From Rhabdornis inornatus (lineage: Eukaryota > Chordata > Aves > Passeriformes > Rhabdornithidae): a stretch of DNA of 64,000 nt. Below the pieces are notes generated by a model. It was not told the DNA's origin and did no database searches. It saw nothing but the letters and a program-made list of their open reading frames with translations. The position numbers were made by a program, and so were the translations under genes. Shown here in pieces: positions 26,701 to 36,279 of the stretch (position 1 is the stretch's first letter; every line of letters starts with the position of its first letter). The stretch is taken from positions 372,001 to 436,000 of the forward strand of contig VWZS01001985.1 in assembly GCA_013397075.1 (NCBI GenBank), given 5' to 3'.

Positions 26701-29393
26701 CACCTTCACCACAATGCCAAGGGGCACATACCACTGGGATCCCCTACCAAGGTACCTGAGCCAAGCCTTCCTCCAAAACCTGCATGTAGATTCTGAAGAG
26801 GCGAGCTGTGAAGTCGTCTACCTTGATGGTGCTAGAGAGAAACACAGATCATGTCAGCCCCCTGTTGCTGTCACAGAGGAACAAGGAAATAAATTCTTCT
26901 GCAGAAAAAGCCCTTAGCAGGGGCATTCTCCAGCACAAAGAGCAGGGCTGGGGCTCAACCAAGTGCTGTAGCACTGTGAAACAGCTCCCCATGAATGCTC
27001 AGTGCAAAACCACAACACAAACCCAGTTTGCCAAGCACAGCCATACCACAAAAGGCCCTCCTGTGCAGAGGTGACTCACTGTCAGGGCAGAGATGGGACA
27101 AGTAAAGACAAAGAAATGCAGCAGAATTCTGCAGGTTCAAACCACAGGTCTCTCTGTGCCTGCACACACAATTCAGAAAAGCTTCACAAGCTTCATCCAA
27201 TCCCCCTGATCTGTCAGGCTCCATATCCCACACACTGTGGCCCTGCTAGAATAGATCTAGCTTTTCTTCAGGGCCCCAAATCCCTAAGCAGCACCTCTAG
27301 GGAAGCTGCCCTGGCACAGGGCAGGCACTTGAGCACACACAAGCCCCAGGTGCTGCATTCTTTAACCACAGGTACAAACATGTCCCCACAAGTTCTGGCT
27401 GCAGCCAGCTCTGGAACAGGCACAAGCATTGGAACAGCTCCAAGGGGTCAGGCTTTAACAAAACAAAAGGATGCTGGAAAACAGCCTCCTCTGCTCTGTC
27501 CTAGTGCCAGAGGCAGCAGCACGTGCACAGGCAGCACAGAAGGGGCAGTGGGAAGGGAAGAGGGATTTGTGGAAGCATCAGCCCCACAACTGTGAACAAC
27601 AAAGTCAGGTATGGTCACTCCAGCCCAGGGCAGCAGCCACAGATAAACTCAGCAGAACCCAGGAGCCAGAGCTGGACAGTCCTCCTGCACCCAGAGCTTG
27701 TGGCTGGAAAGAGGGGACAGGGGTGACTGATGAAGGGTGTGAAAACACAACAGACACCTTCTTTCCATCACTGCTGCAGGAGAGCTGGTGGTTACTGGAC
27801 AGACACAGGCAGATGCAGAATAAGACTAACAGAGACTCCTAAATCCAGGACTCAAAGACTCCAGTGATTTGCATTTAAGACATAGGGGCCAAAAAGCTCA
27901 CAAGTATGAATTCACAAGCCTGAAAAAGTGGCAAAGTTGAAGATCATTGCAGGGAATCAGTTCTTGGCCAGATGGCCCATTTTTTGGGACCTCAGAAAGG
28001 TAGCAATGCCAGAAGGGTGACAAAGGCTTTACATTTAAAATACTTCATTGAAATGCGACACGTAAAAACGTTACCTGGCCAGAGTTTGCTCCAGGAATTC
28101 TTTGTTTTGACTGACGGCATCCACCAGCAGGTTAAAATCCTGCTGGACAGCACAGGCTTGTTCAAACAAGGCCCGTGGCACTGCGGACGGGAGCAGCGTG
28201 AAGGGCGCGTAATTCACCACCTGCAAGCAGGGATGCAGCAGAGCAGTCAGGTCTGGGCAGCTGAGGAGCAGCTAAGGAGGTGCTTCCTCTGCTTGGCCGA
28301 AGGCTGAAGCCACCCCCAGCCCTGCTGGGCCTCGACCCTGCTGATTCCTAACTTCTGAGGGCTCTGCTTTATGAGCAACGCACAGGGCACTGCTGCTCCA
28401 GTGCCTGGGCTGGGCTGACTGCCTCCCCTTGTCTCCCCCTACACTGGATAGCACTGTCTCCAAAACTTCTCACAGGCAGAGAAAAGGTTAATTTGCCAGT
28501 CCTGTCTGTCAGTTACATCCTTTGATCCCTGCTCAGTGACTCCAGAGTCCTGGCTCATCCCACATATCAGGCACGGGGGTCACACTCAAAGTCCATACAT
28601 TACACCACAGAGCAGTTTCCAATTCACCTGGATTTTTACATGAAACAAAGGACACTGGGAGTGTGTTTGGCCTCTCCTCCCAGGCTCCCTCTTCTTCTCA
28701 CCCTTTGAGATCTCTCAGAACTCTGACCTGGCATCAAGGAGCAGTGCTGTGGTGAAGACCTCCCTCCTCGTACCCTTGCCAGCTGCCTGCTTGCCCCCAG
28801 GCTCCTCAGAGACCCTTCCCCAATGGTGCCCCACCCCTCCTGAACAGGGGTACTTCTTCCTCTGAGACCCCTCATGGCATTCTGAGCCCTTCCACCCCAG
28901 CCATCCGCCAGGGATCGCAGAGAGGCAAATCCCACACATCAGCCACCTCCACCCCTGTCACCTCACCCCAAGCATGGGACAAAGGCTGACTGTAGCTGGG
29001 AACATACCAAAGCAGAGGCCCCTCCGTGAGACTCTCCCCTGGTTCAAAGGTTCATATGGGTGGTGAGAGGCTGGGAAAGGAATTAACTCCCAGCACCACA
29101 ACAGGCAACTTCCTAAGCCTTCCCAGACCTACCCCTCCGCTTGGAAAAGGGGATCTGTATGGCAGGGCTGTCCCTTGAGGAGCTGTAAGCTACAGCTTAC
29201 AGCTGAGCCCAAGGCTCAGGGACCCCCGGTAGGACAGCGGCTCCTCCCCGCTCTGTGTACCCACATCCGAGGAGTGGGGCTGCTCCCCGGTCCGCATCAG
29301 CACTCCCGCCAGCAGCGCCGCGTCCACCGCCACCGCCGCCGCCTCCCGCACGGCCGCCGCGTCCCGCACCACGTCCTGCCAGCCCGCGGCCAT
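20786..29393 (-). CDS. GSS: Glutathione synthetase (GSS), complete
   Basis: GSS joins gamma-glutamylcysteine and glycine with ATP, the last step of glutathione synthesis, as a cytosolic homodimer of the eukaryotic ATP-grasp type. Coding exons in transcript order: 29393-29265, 28220-28075, 26831-26756, 25935-25796, 25679-25563, 25429-25349, 25070-24993, 23443-23377, 22768-22574, 22200-22119, 21780-21591, 20909-20786. They total 1425 nt, giving 474 residues plus TGA, exactly the human length. Residues matching human numbering include Arg125, Glu144 and Asn146 (metal and substrate binding, in IEINT), Lys364, Glu368, the glycine-rich loop GGGNN at 369-373, and Arg450 and Lys452 in the closing loop RTKAIEHADGG. 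The start ATG at 29393 sits in GCCATGG and gives an N-terminus collinear with human. The first intron donor must be GAT|GTGGGT to keep frame; the GT three bases further would shift it. Confidence 0.97.
22085..22124. repeat. 20-bp perfect tandem duplication across a GSS splice donor
   Basis: 22085-22104 and 22105-22124 are identical. Each copy contains the last 6 bases of the exon plus the donor on the minus strand. Confidence 0.92.
22119..22200 (-). other. GSS: GSS exon with glycine-rich ATP loop and duplicated splice donor
   Basis: This 82-nt exon encodes residues 344-371, including KPQREGG, the start of the ATP-binding loop. Its donor region is tandemly duplicated: 22085-22104 and 22105-22124 are identical 20-mers, each carrying the same GAG|GTATGAG donor. 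The upstream donor (GT at 22118-22117) keeps the frame into the next exon. The second, 20 bases downstream, would add 20 nt and shift the frame inside the catalytic loop. Confidence 0.85.
22240..22410 (+). mobile_element. CR1 LINE fragment, 3' end
   Basis: GTTCAAGGAATGATGGCATGTGGCACTC through CTTTTCCAACCTAAATGGTTCTG is a CR1 3' terminus, in a GSS intron. Confidence 0.8.
23720..24078 (+). mobile_element. CR1 LINE fragment, 3' end
   Basis: Recognisable blocks: AGATTGGAAATTAGGGAAAATCTCTTCACTGAAAGGGTGGTCAAG and the tail GGTCTTTTCCAACCTTAACAGCTCTGTGATTCT. About 360 bp, in a GSS intron. Confidence 0.88.
26020..26310 (-). mobile_element. CR1 LINE fragment, 3' end
   Basis: Begins with the inverted tail GAATGGTTTGGGTTGGAAGGGACTTCAAAG and extends through CCATTCCCTCTTGTCCTGTCACC, giving a well-preserved 290-bp piece in a GSS intron. 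Confidence 0.9.
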
Positions 29394-29399
29394 GGCAGC

Positions 29400-29900
29400 G
29401 CTGCGGGCACAGCACAGCACGGGGTCACCGCCGATCCCACCCGGACCCCCGGGCCCTGACCCCCAGCCCCTGTGCCCTGACCCCCATCCCCTGGCTGATC
29501 CCTGTGCCCTGATCCCCGGCTGTCCCCGGCCCCTGTGCCCTGAACCCCGGCCCCTGTGCCCTCGCCGNCCCGTTCCCTCACCGACCCCCGTTCCCTCACC
29601 GACCGCCGTTCCCTCCCAGCCCCTCACTAACCCCCAGTCCGTCCCAGCCCGGTTCCGCCGCCAGACACGCTCCCTGCGGGCGCTGCGGACCGCCCCGTGA
29701 TTGGACAGACTCCGCCCCTCTCCCCGCCCCTCAAGCTGAGTGGCAGCTCAATGAACCAATCAGCGCGCGGGACGCGCCCCTCGTGTGCGGGGCCACGCAC
29801 CGGGGGCGGAAAGAGGAGGAGCCGCGTCGGGAGCGCGCGGTGCGCACGCGCCGGGCTGTGTCACCGCCCTGTGACGTCATGTCGCGACATCAACAGGGCG
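29400..29900 (-). promoter_or_regulatory. GSS: GSS CpG-island promoter region
   Basis: CpG-rich sequence directly upstream of the GSS start codon. An inverted CCAAT box (ATTGG at 29700-29704, so CCAAT on the gene strand), several GC boxes (29710-29735) and a plus-strand CCAATCAG at 29756-29763 are visible. A perfect CRE palindrome TGACGTCA lies at 29872-29879. A pyrimidine-rich stretch ending in CAG 8 nt before the ATG resembles an acceptor, so a non-coding first exon, as in human GSS, probably lies within this block. The exact transcription start cannot be read from sequence. Confidence 0.6.
29415..29645. repeat. C-rich minisatellite in the GSS promoter, containing one N
   Basis: Degenerate C-rich tandem repeats built on variants of CCCCTGTGCCCTGA and CCGTTCCCTCACCGAC run through this stretch. 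One N interrupts it at about 29577, between the two repeat flavours. The N probably stands for an unresolved number of copies rather than one base. Confidence 0.65.
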
Positions 29901-31234
29901 ACGGGGGTGCTGGGCGTGCTCGCCCGGGTCTGGGGCTGCCGCTCTTGAAATCCGCGCGCTGCATGCAGGGGCCAGAGCTGCTGGGAGCCGATAGCGATGG
30001 GAATGGTTGGCGATGTTCCTAGAGGCCCTTTCCAGCACCAGCGATCCTGCAATTCCGTGAAAAACCCTTCACGGTACCGGAGCTGCGTTACCTGCTGCCC
30101 TCATGGAGCTGAAATTAACCCTTGGCAGGCAGGGGAAGACAGAGGAAACGCAGACGTGCCTTAGGAAGTGAAAAGAATTTGAAATATCTCTATGTTTTCC
30201 GTTTCTTACCCTCTCCCTCAGCCACGTGCCTTTGCTGCGGTGCTGGCAGGGCTGGGCAGGGCTGGCCGAGGGTCCAGCCGCATGGCTGATGTCCCCTGCA
30301 GTTCCCATGGAGCTGCTGAGTGCTCCCGCCTGTCCCGGGGGATGTCGCTGGCCATGTGCTGGGGCAGGGAGGTGCTCCCAGGTTCTCAGCAGTGTCCTGG
30401 GGCACAGGGCAAGCTGAGATTTTTCTGGCCCTGGGACTGTGGATTTGTGCTCCCTCTGCCGCGGATCCTCAGGGGACAGGCTTGCTCTCTGCCCTCCTGT
30501 CACACAGAGTCAAGGTTCTTCTGGGCCTCCTCACGTGGGGACACCTGGGAAAGAGCAGATCTCAGAACCCTTTCATGTATAGGACATTCATTTCCCAGCA
30601 ACAGGGCTTGAAATGGTTGTGGGAAATCAAGAGGGTTAATCTTCTATTAGGGACAAGCAAAATTTAGATGTATGTAAATCAAACCCAGGCAGGTCCTTTC
30701 TACTTTTTTGTTTCAATATACAAAGGAACAGTCAGTCCTAACTTTGCCCTCTGAATAAGTGTAATGAAATGGAACAACTCTGTGTTGGTACCTCCAACAC
30801 AACAGTGTAAAAAGAAACAAGATTTTTTGTCATCACAAGGCAAACATTTATGTATCCACTGAAATAACAGAATGACTTGAGCATTTTCACAGCTCATTTA
30901 GGGCAGAACCGTGAGGCTCCAACAAAAGCAGCAGGGCTGGAGTTGATTTGTGACCTGTGCTAGGAACGTGTAAGCCATGGATGGCTGGTGAGGAGATGGG
31001 GTGTGATGCTCAGGTGCAGCCAAGAGAGCAAGAGCTGGACAGCAGCCTCACATCTGCATCCCAAGAGGAGCCAGCCCTGTGCCCTGGCAGCCCAGAACCC
31101 CCTGTGTGCCAGGCTCACCCCTCAGCGTGGGCAGCAGGGCAGTGAGGGGACCCTGCCTCTCTGCTCCCCTCTCAGCACACCCCACCTGTGGGGCTGCTGC
31201 AGCTCTGGGGACCCCAAAGGAGAAGGACATGGAA
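29901..31234. other. Spacer upstream of GSS
   Basis: Intergenic sequence between the GSS promoter and a CR1 fragment. A short weak match to a CR1 3' end lies near 29998-30060. The rest shows no gene, RNA or clear repeat. Confidence 0.5.
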
Positions 31235-31690
31235 CTGCTGGAGCTCCAGAGGAGGCCATGGACATACCTGAGGGGAAGTTCCCTATGGGGAAAGGCTGAG
31301 AAAGTTGGGGCTGTTGACGCTGGAGAAGAGGAGGTTGTGTGGAGACCTCCCTGCACCTTTCCAGGGTGTGAAGGGGCTACAGGGAAGCCAGAGTGACCCT
31401 TTGTCAGGAACTGCAGTGACAGGACAAGGGGGAATGGGATCAAACTGGAAGACAGCAGGTTTAGATTTGATGATGGGAGGAAGTTGTTTACTGTGAGGGT
31501 GTTGGGGCCTGGCCCAGGCTGTCAGAGAGGCTGTGGATGCTCCGTCCCTGGGAACATCCAAGGCCAGGTTCAATGGGGCCTGAGCAGCCTGGTCTGGTGG
31601 GAGGTTGCTCAGGTTGGAACGAGATGATCTTCAGGGCCCCTTCAAAGACAAAAACCACTCAAGGATTTGATCATTCTACAATCTCTGTCC
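31235..31690 (+). mobile_element. CR1 LINE fragment, 3' end
   Basis: About 450 bp: GAAAGTTGGGGCTGTTGACGCTGGAGAAGAGGAGG ... GAACATCCAAGGCCAGGTTCAATGGGGCC ... GATCTTCAGGGCCCCTTC. Well-ordered CR1 blocks in the spacer just before the unassigned transcript-like segment. Confidence 0.88.
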
Positions 31691-31699
31691 ACCACTGCA

Positions 31700-32895
31700 C
31701 AGTGGCCTTGGAATTCTGGTGATATCACAGCTCCCAGAGTGTTCCAGATGGCACTGCCAGGAGCTGGAAACAAGCACAGCACATCCTTCACCTGCTGCCA
31801 GTGGTCACTTGTCACCTGCTCCCTGATACACCCATCAGTTCTGAGCTGTTCCTGCTGTTTGGATTTTTCCTGCTGTGTGGACTGAAGCACCAATCCCAGC
31901 AGGATGAGCACTCCTGTCCCAGTGAAGATACAGTGCCATTCCAGGGAGGGGGGCACCCCTGACTGCCCAGGCAGGCTGGAGCAAAGGGATGCTGCTGTGG
32001 GACAGAGACTCCCTCTGAGGCATCTCCCTGACACAGAGACAGAGACACCCCAGAGGATGTGGGAGTGGATATGGAGATGGGTATGGAAGTGGATGTAGAA
32101 GAGAATGAAGAGCAGATGGAGGCCAAGGTAGCAGATGAGATGCAGGAGATGATGGAAGTTGATATGGAGGAAGAGATGGAGGACATGGAGGTGGATGAGG
32201 AGGATGAGGAGGATGAGGAGGAGCCCGTGATCCTGGGATGAAGACCAACCCCAGCAGCAGGACAGGCAGGTGCTGGCCATGCCCTGCCCACAGGCACAGC
32301 GGGTCCCCTGTGGCCAGGCTGGGGCTGGGGCTGGGCTGGGGCTGGGGCTGGGCTGGGTGGCCCCACTCAGGGACATGGTGCCCCAGGGGGGGCCCTGGAT
32401 TCTGGTGGCACAAGCACCACCCCCAGCCTGCCCTGCACTGGCTTCGGGCCACGCAAGTCCTGTCCCAGTGCCTGGGCCCGGCTCCCAGCCCCAGCTGGGC
32501 TCAGTCCTGGTGGCAGAGTCCTGCTCTGCCAGCGTGTGCCAGCCTGGGGACACAGGGAATAGCCCTCAGGGTCGGGCTGGAGTGGCCCCGTGCTGCTTCC
32601 TTCTCTTCCAGGACTGATGGAGATACTGGCTGTGGAAATCTTAGTTTTGTACATATGTTTTATAGATTGTTCTTTGATAGTTTCCTGTAAATATGTTATG
32701 AATATAATTATTTCATAGAGCCTTCTGTAAATATGTTTCGAAGGTTGTTATTTCATTGGGCCTCATGTAAATACATTTTGAAGATTGTTATTTCTTAGAC
32801 CCTTCTGTAGATATGTTCTACAGATTGTTGTTGTAATAATGATTCTTATAATGTAAATAAATTTATTCTTTTTATTGCTCTTCTGTCAATAAATA
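31700..32895 (+). other. Unassigned transcript-like segment with acidic ORF and tandem poly(A) signals
   Basis: A short plus-strand ORF at 32059-32241 encodes a 60-residue, almost wholly acidic Met/Glu/Asp-rich peptide ending in EEEPVILG. Upstream, the plus strand has a stop-interrupted reading with a hydrophobic stretch (about 31830-31880). Downstream from about 32640 the sequence turns AT-rich with degenerate repeats of about 50 bp built on CTGTAAATATGTTT, and ends with AATAAA at 32856-32861 and 32888-32893, like a 3'UTR. I do not recognise the gene. It may be a retrocopy, a degenerate member of a bird-expanded family, or a lncRNA; coding capacity is doubtful because the acidic tract is low-complexity. 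Confidence 0.35.
32856..32893 (+). terminator. Pair of AATAAA poly(A) signals
   Basis: AATAAA at 32856-32861 and again at 32888-32893, followed by a T- and GT-rich stretch. They close an AT-rich, UTR-like block in otherwise GC-rich DNA. A plausible transcript end for the unassigned segment, but AT-rich repeats can also produce such hexamers by chance. Confidence 0.4.
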
Positions 32896-33990
32896 GTCCT
32901 TGTTTGTCTCTGCATTTCCTTTGGGCACAGACAGTGTTTGCACAGTTGTGGTTTCCACTTGCTGTGGGTTAATCGGGCTGGAGGTCCCTGGGGGTGCTGG
33001 CACAGCCACCCCAGGGCTGGGGGTCCCTGTGCACAGTGTGTCCCACTGACGCCACTCCTGGCCCTGGGCACTGCTTGTGTTCCTGGGCTGCTGCAGAGTG
33101 ATGTCCCCAAGAGCAAAGCTGTCCCCAGCAGAGAGGGGGCTCTGACAGCAGCGGCCCCTGCAGCAATGCCACCAAAGCAGGCAGGAAACCTTCTGCCACC
33201 CTTCCTGCTGGAGCCACAGGGACTCCTGGCGTCAGGCCACAGAGATGCACAATCCACGTTCATTCTCTGAAGGCCATGACAGCCTCGGGAATTGCTGGAA
33301 CCAGGATCTGGGGAGCAGCTTTTGCAGCTGCAGGGGCTGATGTTTAAGGCTTGGAGCATCCAAAAGCTCCGGCCTTCGCTTCCCCCCCTGCTTTGCATTG
33401 CTCTGTGGCCGGGTTGTTCAAGAAACAAAAGCGAAGCGAGAGGATGCTCGCCCTGCCCGCGTTCCTGCTGCTGGCAGCGGCCACTGGCCCCTGTGCCCCG
33501 CTGGGTGACGCCTGGAGGGGGCAGCGCAGGCTGTGCTGGGCAGGGGCCGAGGGGCTCTGAGCCCCGTGGGTGCCGGTGCCTGCAGGTGGCTGCAGGGTCG
33601 GTGTGGGGAGCGCTGGGCGCTGGCAGAGTCCCGGCGGGAGGCGATGCTGGCAGGGCTCCTGCGGGATCGCGGCTGCGGGGCCCGGGGCTCCCACAGGAGC
33701 CGAGGCCACTCCGCAACAAGCCCGTGGCCAACAGGTGCCCGAACTCAGCTTCTCCTTCCCAGGCAGCTTCCCCCAGAGCCCCGCGCTGCCCGGGCATCCC
33801 CAGGGCAGGCACGGAGCTCCCCCGCAGCCCGTGCCCGGAGCAGCCTGGGGGCAGCGGGGGCTCGGCTCGGCTCGGCCGGTGCTGGAGGCTCCGGGGACTG
33901 CGGCAGCGCCAGCCCTGCCCGCCCGCGGCTCTGCCCCGCTCCCCTCCCGAGCAGCCCCGCACAGCGTTCGCTCCCGGGCCGCCAGAGCCC
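32896..33990. other. Spacer, GC-rich toward its end
   Basis: No supported gene. From about 33420 the sequence becomes CpG-rich. A plus-strand 38-codon reading from ATG 33442 starts with a signal-peptide-like stretch, but it is short and has no supporting context. Confidence 0.45.
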
Positions 33991-33993
33991 AGG

Positions 33994-34760
33994 GATGGGT
34001 ACCCAGGGATGGGCACCTAAGAATGGGTACCCAGGGATGGGTACCCAGGGACACACACCGAGGGATGGATACCCAGGGATGGGCACCCAGGGATGGACAC
34101 CCAGGGGTGGACACCCAGGGATGGACACCCAGGAATGGGCACCCAAGAATGGGCACCCAGGGATGGACACCCAGGCATGGGTACCCAGGGACACACACCG
34201 AGGGATGGATACCCAGGGATGGGCACCCAGGGATGGACACCCAGGGGTGGACACCCAGGGATGGACACCCAGGAATGGGCACCCAAGAATGGGCACCCAG
34301 GGATGGACACCCAGGCATGGGTACCCAGGGACACACACCGAGGGATGGATACCCAGGGATGGGCACCCAGGGATGGACACCCAGGGGTGGACACCCAGGG
34401 ATGGACACCCAGGAATGGGCACCCAAGAATGGGCACCCAGGGATGGACACCCAGGCATGGGTACCCAGGGACACACACCGAGGGATGGATACCCAGGGAT
34501 GGGCACCCAGGGATGGACACCCAGGGGTGGACACCCAGGGATGGACACCCAGGAATGGGCACCCAAGAATGGGCACCCAGGGATGGACACCCAGGCATGG
34601 GTACCCAGGGACACACACCGAGGGATGGATACCCAGGGATGGGCACCCAGGGATGGACACCCAGGGGNCCAGGCATGGGTACCCAGGGATGGACACCCAG
34701 GAATGGGCACCCAGGGATGCGCACCCAGGGGTGGGCACCCAGGAATGGGTACTCAGGCAT
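33994..34760. repeat. Higher-order minisatellite: 15-bp monomers in a 140-bp unit
   Basis: The basic monomer is about 15 bp (variants of CCCAGGGATGGACAC). Monomers are organised into a 140-bp higher-order unit marked by ACACACACCG, which occurs at 34051, 34191, 34331, 34471 and 34611, spaced exactly 140 each time. The four complete units 34051-34610 are identical by eye; the fifth breaks at an N near 34668 and resumes mid-unit. Because 140 is not a multiple of three and the monomer contains few stop codons, several frames on both strands stay open for hundreds of codons; these are not genes. Confidence 0.95.
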
Positions 34761-35810
34761 GCACGCACCTCCCAAATGCCCCGACTACCAAAGCTGTCCA
34801 GTGGCAACAATACAAGGGGGGGGGAGGGGAAAGGAGACTATGGGGAGGGCAACTCACAATTACATAACTCTGTATCAATAAATGTCTTTTAACATACACA
34901 TAATATTCATCCCTTAATTGCGAGAGCCAACCATCACATTACCCATCTATAATACATGTATGATGCTCAGATCCTGGAGTCATAAAAATGAGAAATTTTA
35001 GATTATTTTACTCCAGTGTGCTGCCATTGGATACTTATTTTTTTCTGTCTGCTCTACCAGCAGGAATTACCTCAGACATTTCTTGCTGTCATGGATGTGT
35101 CTGGTCTCTAACTCAACCTCCTGCTTCCAGTGGGAGCATCCCTAGAACAAGAACTGAGCAGCCATGGCTTTATTTAGCTATACCTCGAGAATCTCCCGGG
35201 ATGGAGACCTCCCCATCCCCTGGGTGACCCTTTCCCAGAGATACAGGATGTGTCACTTCCCTGCCTATGAATCCTTTCCTCACCTGATCACTGACTTGCT
35301 GGTGACCTTGGGCCAGTGACTTTAACCTTTGCTGTCCTAAGAGTTGCTGTTATGCAGCAGCAAAAGCAGCACCAAGTCTGTCACTGCACTAATGCCAAGC
35401 CCCACAGCACCACTGCTAAGCCCCACAGAACATCCTTTGCCCCAAACCTGTCTGTACAAGAGGGCTCCTGACCCACCTAACCGGCAGAGAGGCTGTGCGT
35501 GGATTAAGGATAACAAACACCCTGGGGCAGCAAGGGAAAATCCCAGGAAAATCCCAGGAGGGCACCTTGAAATGGGATGCACTAAGAGGAGGATGAAAAG
35601 GCAGCCCTGACCCTGGGATGTGCCTCCATCAAGTTAGTGCCTGTTGTTAGATTTGCCTTTGGTCACCCTCCCCGCAGAGTTCATCAGTGCTGGACAGGCT
35701 GGGACATGACTGGCTCTTTATCCTACTGCCTGTGCCAGGAGTTGTCCAGGTCATGTTGAGCCTTTTGGCTCTGTTCTTATGAAGAAATGAAGCTCTGTAG
35801 TTACAGCTCT
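34761..35810. other. Spacer between minisatellite and CR1
   Basis: Short AT-rich stretch after the satellite (34860-34960), then unremarkable sequence. Nothing supported as a gene or RNA. Confidence 0.5.
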
Positions 35811-35814
35811 CCTG

Positions 35815-36278
35815 GGAGGTTGGAGCAGAGCCATGAAGATGCTCCAGGGGCTGGAGCCCCTCAGCTCTAGAGCCAGGCTGAGAGAGCTAGGGATGTTCAG
35901 ACTGGAGAGGAGAAGGCTGCAGGGAGACCTCAGAGCCCCTTCCAGTGCCTAAAGGGGCTCCACGAGGGCTGGAGAGGGACTTTGGACAGGGATGGAGGGA
36001 CAAAACCAGAGAAACTGGATTTCCACTGCCAAAGGGCAGGGAGAGATGGAATATTGAGAAGAAATTCTATTCCAGCCCTAGCACAGGCTGCCCAGAGAGG
36101 CTGTGGCTGCCCCATCCCTGGGGGCAGTTCCATGTTCCAAGTCAGATTGGACAGGGCTTGGAGCAACCTGGGATAGTGGGAGGGACATGGACATGGATAT
36201 GGAAGTGACAGGGACATGGAATGAAATTAACTTTAGGGTCTCTCCCAATCCAAAACATTCTGTGATTCTATAAACACC
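35815..36278 (+). mobile_element. CR1 LINE fragment, 3' end
   Basis: About 460 bp from TGGAGCAGAGCCATGAAGATGCTCCAGGGGCTGGAGC to a tail ending AACATTCTGTGATTCTATAAA. The best-preserved CR1 copy in the window. Confidence 0.9.
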
Positions 36279-36279
36279 C

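Noticed and set aside
29262..29264. Alternative GSS exon 1 donor at GTG G|GTACAC
   Set aside because: It would put the next exon out of frame. GAT|GTGGGT joins in frame and matches the human junction.
31642..32553. 303-codon minus-strand ORF
   Set aside because: It crosses low-complexity GATGG/GGAT tracts, read as His/Leu- or Ser-rich repeats depending on frame, and the end of a CR1 element. The poly(A) signals favour the plus strand.
33442..33560. Short plus-strand ORF with a signal-peptide-like start (MLALPAFLLLAAATGP)
   Set aside because: Only 38 codons, no cysteine pattern or mature peptide typical of a secreted family, and no splice context. GC-rich DNA readily gives Leu/Ala runs.
33994..34760. 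CRISPR-like appearance of a regular repeat array
   Set aside because: No unique spacers between repeats: the array is continuous tandem monomers, and the DNA is from a vertebrate nucleus.
33344..34881. Very long ORFs (up to about 490 codons) on both strands
   Set aside because: They run through the 140-bp minisatellite, where open frames arise from the monomer sequence. Identity between units is at DNA level, not codon level, and the unit rotates the frame.
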